64,000 bases of DNA. Origin: Reyranella massiliensis 521. Lineage in GTDB: Bacteria > Pseudomonadota > Alphaproteobacteria > Reyranellales > Reyranellaceae. Where the stretch lies: NCBI GenBank assembly GCA_945860205.1, contig CAMARK010000001.1, positions 1 through 64,000 of the forward strand, written 5' to 3'. Below the pieces are notes generated by a model. The model was not told where the DNA came from. It was given only the letters and a program-made list of their open reading frames with translations, and did no database searches. The translations under genes were made by a program, and so were the position numbers. Positions 61,679-64,000 of the stretch are shown in pieces (the stretch's first letter is position 1; each line of letters begins with the position of its first letter).

Positions 61679-63973
61679 ATGGCGCCCCCCGCCGACCCGT
61701 TCGAAATCACCGACGATCCCGCTCCGGCCACGCCTGAGCCGGCGCGGCGCGCCGTTGCGTCCACGGCCCATCTCGACGGGCTGAACGAGGAACAGCGGGT
61801 GGCCGTGACCCACCGGGGCGGGCCGCTGCTGGTGCTGGCGGGCGCCGGGACAGGCAAAACGCGCGTGCTGACCTCGCGCATCGCCCATCTGCTGATTACC
61901 GGAAGGGCCCGGACCTCGCAGATCCTGTCCGTCACCTTTACCAACAAGGCGGCGCGCGAAATGCTCGACCGCGTGGCAAGCCTGATCGGTGGCGCCGCCG
62001 ATGGCATGTGGCTGGGCACCTTCCACGCCATCGGCGTGCGCGTGCTGCGCCGCCATGCCGAGCTGATCGGTCTGAAAAGCAACTTCACCATCCTCGACAC
62101 CGACGACCAGACGCGGCTGATCAAGCAGCTCCTGCAGGCCGAGGGCATCGACGACAAGAAATGGCCGGCGCGGGTGCTGAGCGGCATCATCCAGCGCTGG
62201 AAGGACCGCGCGCTCCCCCCCGACAAGGTCTCGGGCGAGGATGCCGGTGAATTCGCCGGCGGCAAGGCGGCCGAAATCTACCGCCAGTACCAGGAACGCC
62301 TGGCCGAAGTGAACGCCGTCGATTTCGGCGACCTCGTCATGCACTGCGTGACCCTGTGGCAAAAGCACCCCGACGTCCTGGCGATGTATCACCGCCGCTT
62401 CCGCCACATCCTGGTCGACGAGTACCAGGACACCAACGTTGCCCAGTACCTCTGGCTTCGCCTGCTGGCGCAAGGCACTGAGGACGTCTGCTGCGTCGGC
62501 GACGACGACCAGTCGATCTACGGCTGGCGCGGTGCCGAGGTCGGCAACATCCTGCGCTTCGAGAAGGATTTCCCCGGCGCCACGATCGTCCGGCTGGAGC
62601 GCAACTACCGCTCGACACCGCATATCCTGGCCGCCGCCTCGCATCTCATCTCGCATAACGAGGGCCGCCTCGGAAAGACGCTGTGGACGGAGATGAAGGA
62701 AGGCGAGCGCATCGCGGTGCGCGGCGTGTGGGACGGTGAGGAAGAGGCGCGCGGCATCGGCGAGGAGATCGAGGCGCTGCAGCGCGACAAACATCGGCTG
62801 TCGCAGATCGCCATCCTGGTGCGCGCCGGCTTCCAGACCCGCGAGTTCGAGGAACGTTTCATCACCATGGGCCTGCCCTACCGCGTGATCGGCGGCCCGC
62901 GCTTCTACGAGCGCCAGGAGATCCGCGACGCGCTGGCCTATTGCCGCGTCACGGTGCAGCACGACGACGACCTCGCCTTCGAGCGCATTTACAACACGCC
63001 GCGGCGAGGCCTGGGCGAATCGGCGCTGCGCACGCTCCGGCAGATCCAGCGCAGCCAGAAGATCTCGCTGTTCGAGGCGACCCGGCGCGCGCTCGAAACC
63101 GACGAGCTGAAGGCCCGGCCACGCAAGTCGCTGGGTGACCTGATCCGCAACTTCGAACGCTGGCGAGCAATGCTCGACGGCATCGGCCATGTCGAGGTGG
63201 TCGAGACCCTGCTCGACGAGTCGGGCTATACCGGCATGCTGCAGCTCGACCGCTCGCCGGAGGCCGAGGGCCGGCTGGAGAACCTGAAGGAACTCACCAA
63301 CGCCCTGCAGGAATTCGAGTCCCTGCCCGCCTTCCTCGAACACGTGGCCCTGCTGACCGACATGGCCGACCGCAGCGACACCGACATGGTGAGCCTCATG
63401 ACGCTCCACGCCGCCAAGGGCCTGGAGTTCGACACCATCTTCTTGCCGGGCTGGGAGGAAGGTCTGTTTCCCAACCAGCGCGCGCTCGACGACAAGGGCC
63501 TGGCCGGGCTCGAGGAGGAGCGTCGCCTCGCCTATGTCGGCCTGACCCGCGCGCGCCGGCGGGCCTATGTCTCCTTCGCCGCCAACCGGCGCATCTTCAA
63601 CCAGTGGCAGGCCGCGATCCCCTCGCGCTTCCTGCGCGAGCTGCCGACGGACCGTTTGGCCGAAAGCAGCGACGCCGGCCTCTACGCCACCTATTCCGCC
63701 GGCCATCACGGCGGCCTGCGCGACCAGGCGAGCGGCTTCGACTACGAGAGCCTCGGCACCGGCGGCGCGCGGCGCACGCGTTATCGCGACGAGACGGTGG
63801 ACGATCGACGTGCGGTGGAGGGCGACAAGCCCGACCTCAATGTCGGCCAGCGCGTGTTCCACCAGAAGTTCGGCTATGGCCGCATCGTCGCGGTCGATGG
63901 CAACAAGCTCGACATCGACTTCGAGAAGGCCGGCCCCAAGAAGGTGCTCGACAGCTTCATCGAGGCCGCGTGA
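61679..63973 (+). CDS. ATP-dependent DNA helicase, UvrD/PcrA/Rep superfamily
   Basis: A 764-residue SF1A helicase: Q-motif LDGLNEEQRVAVTH, Walker A LAGAGTGKT (about 55-63), motif Ia SVTFTNKAAREM, Walker B ILVDEYQDTN, motif III DDDQSIYGWRGAE, motif IV LERNYRST, motif V MTLHAAKGLEFD and motif VI AYVGLTRARRRAYV. The C-terminal tail VGQRVFHQKFGYGRIVAVDG is a Tudor-like domain like that of PcrA/UvrD, which contacts RNA polymerase. Role: repair and transcription-coupled processes. Its stop overlaps a possible GTG start and the next gene's leader. Confidence 0.95.
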   Translation: MAPPADPFEITDDPAPATPEPARRAVASTAHLDGLNEEQRVAVTHRGGPLLVLAGAGTGKTRVLTSRIAHLLITGRARTSQILSVTFTNKAAREMLDRVASLIGGAADGMWLGTFHAIGVRVLRRHAELIGLKSNFTILDTDDQTRLIKQLLQAEGIDDKKWPARVLSGIIQRWKDRALPPDKVSGEDAGEFAGGKAAEIYRQYQERLAEVNAVDFGDLVMHCVTLWQKHPDVLAMYHRRFRHILVDEYQDTNVAQYLWLRLLAQGTEDVCCVGDDDQSIYGWRGAEVGNILRFEKDFPGATIVRLERNYRSTPHILAAASHLISHNEGRLGKTLWTEMKEGERIAVRGVWDGEEEARGIGEEIEALQRDKHRLSQIAILVRAGFQTREFEERFITMGLPYRVIGGPRFYERQEIRDALAYCRVTVQHDDDLAFERIYNTPRRGLGESALRTLRQIQRSQKISLFEATRRALETDELKARPRKSLGDLIRNFERWRAMLDGIGHVEVVETLLDESGYTGMLQLDRSPEAEGRLENLKELTNALQEFESLPAFLEHVALLTDMADRSDTDMVSLMTLHAAKGLEFDTIFLPGWEEGLFPNQRALDDKGLAGLEEERRLAYVGLTRARRRAYVSFAANRRIFNQWQAAIPSRFLRELPTDRLAESSDAGLYATYSAGHHGGLRDQASGFDYESLGTGGARRTRYRDETVDDRRAVEGDKPDLNVGQRVFHQKFGYGRIVAVDGNKLDIDFEKAGPKKVLDSFIEAA

Positions 63974-63986
63974 TCAAGAAATGCAC

Positions 63987-64000
63987 GGGAGAAACACCAT
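63987..64000 (+). promoter_or_regulatory. Ribosome site and truncated start of the next gene
   Basis: GGGAGAA (63987-63993), five bases, then AT at the very end of the window. If the next base is G this is the start of a gene 25 bases behind the helicase, with a spacing typical of a functional ribosome site. Nothing of the product can be seen. Confidence 0.4.

Noticed and set aside
61613-63862. A 749-codon minus-strand frame opposite the UvrD-like helicase
   Set aside because: Antisense shadow of a helicase with all its motifs. The composition is that of reversed coding DNA.

Overview
The window reads as chromosomal DNA of a high-GC alphaproteobacterium. It is densely coded on both strands, uses many GTG and TTG starts, and has frequent 4-base stop/start overlaps. 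The content fits a metabolically versatile soil or water heterotroph of the Rhodospirillales/Hyphomicrobiales sort (a Reyranella-like genome is my guess): acyl-CoA enzymes, amidases, a tripartite-tricarboxylate binding protein, a Rieske dioxygenase, DUF2783, DUF1194 and DUF2817. I saw no rRNA, tRNA, phage, transposase or CRISPR. No gene-free stretch exceeds 300 bases.

Layout. 1-5 kb: a secreted hydrolase; a minus-strand set of acyl-CoA dehydrogenase, GST-like protein and Sfp-type phosphopantetheinyl transferase; a DUF1194 protein. 5-8.3 kb: an HTH protein, a DMT exporter divergent from a TetR regulator, then a peroxiredoxin-like gene whose catalytic Cys codon is TGA with a SECIS-like hairpin just downstream. 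This is very probably a selenoprotein, and a small unknown gene overlaps its stop codon. 8.3-16.8 kb: ABC-F ATPase, enoyl-CoA hydratase-like protein, a Bug-type binding protein with an amidohydrolase, small enzymes, a LysR regulator, a GFA/PNPOx pair and AroQ. 16.9-23 kb: gltB-gltD. 23.5-28.5 kb: a Ugp-like ABC transporter followed by a GpdQ-like phosphodiesterase, apparently a glycerophosphodiester uptake-and-cleavage operon. 28.5-30.3 kb: a ring-hydroxylating dioxygenase pair.

30.3-33.5 kb: vapB-vapC-hrpB, each overlapping the next by 4 bases, behind a perfect palindromic operator. 33.5-42.5 kb: amidase, apt, DUF2817, a cyclic-nucleotide-binding/patatin fusion, small NTF2-like and cupin proteins, DUF2000, an amidase with a DUF4089 (AtzG-like) partner, and an AraC regulator broken by one ochre codon. 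42.5-48.3 kb: a minus-strand operon with a DUF35-fused HMG-CoA-synthase-like protein, SCP2-type thiolase, two MaoC-type hydratases, a SDR and a flavin monooxygenase. It looks like a beta-oxidation or side-chain cleavage pathway for an unidentified acyl-CoA.

48.4-64 kb: NUDIX hydrolase, HdeD-like protein, MDR oxidoreductase, a plus-strand set of ankyrin protein, hydrolase, DUF4406-like protein and MFS permease, tandem thioesterase paralogues, a cluster of flavin monooxygenase, DUF2783 and GNAT with an upstream MBL-fold protein, a HtrA-like protein that has lost its whole catalytic triad, and a UvrD/PcrA helicase.

The observations most worth following are the selenoprotein with its overlapping downstream gene, the DUF35/HMGCS/thiolase/MaoC operon, the fully degenerate HtrA homologue, the vapBC-hrpB coupling, and two large composite palindromic repeats.
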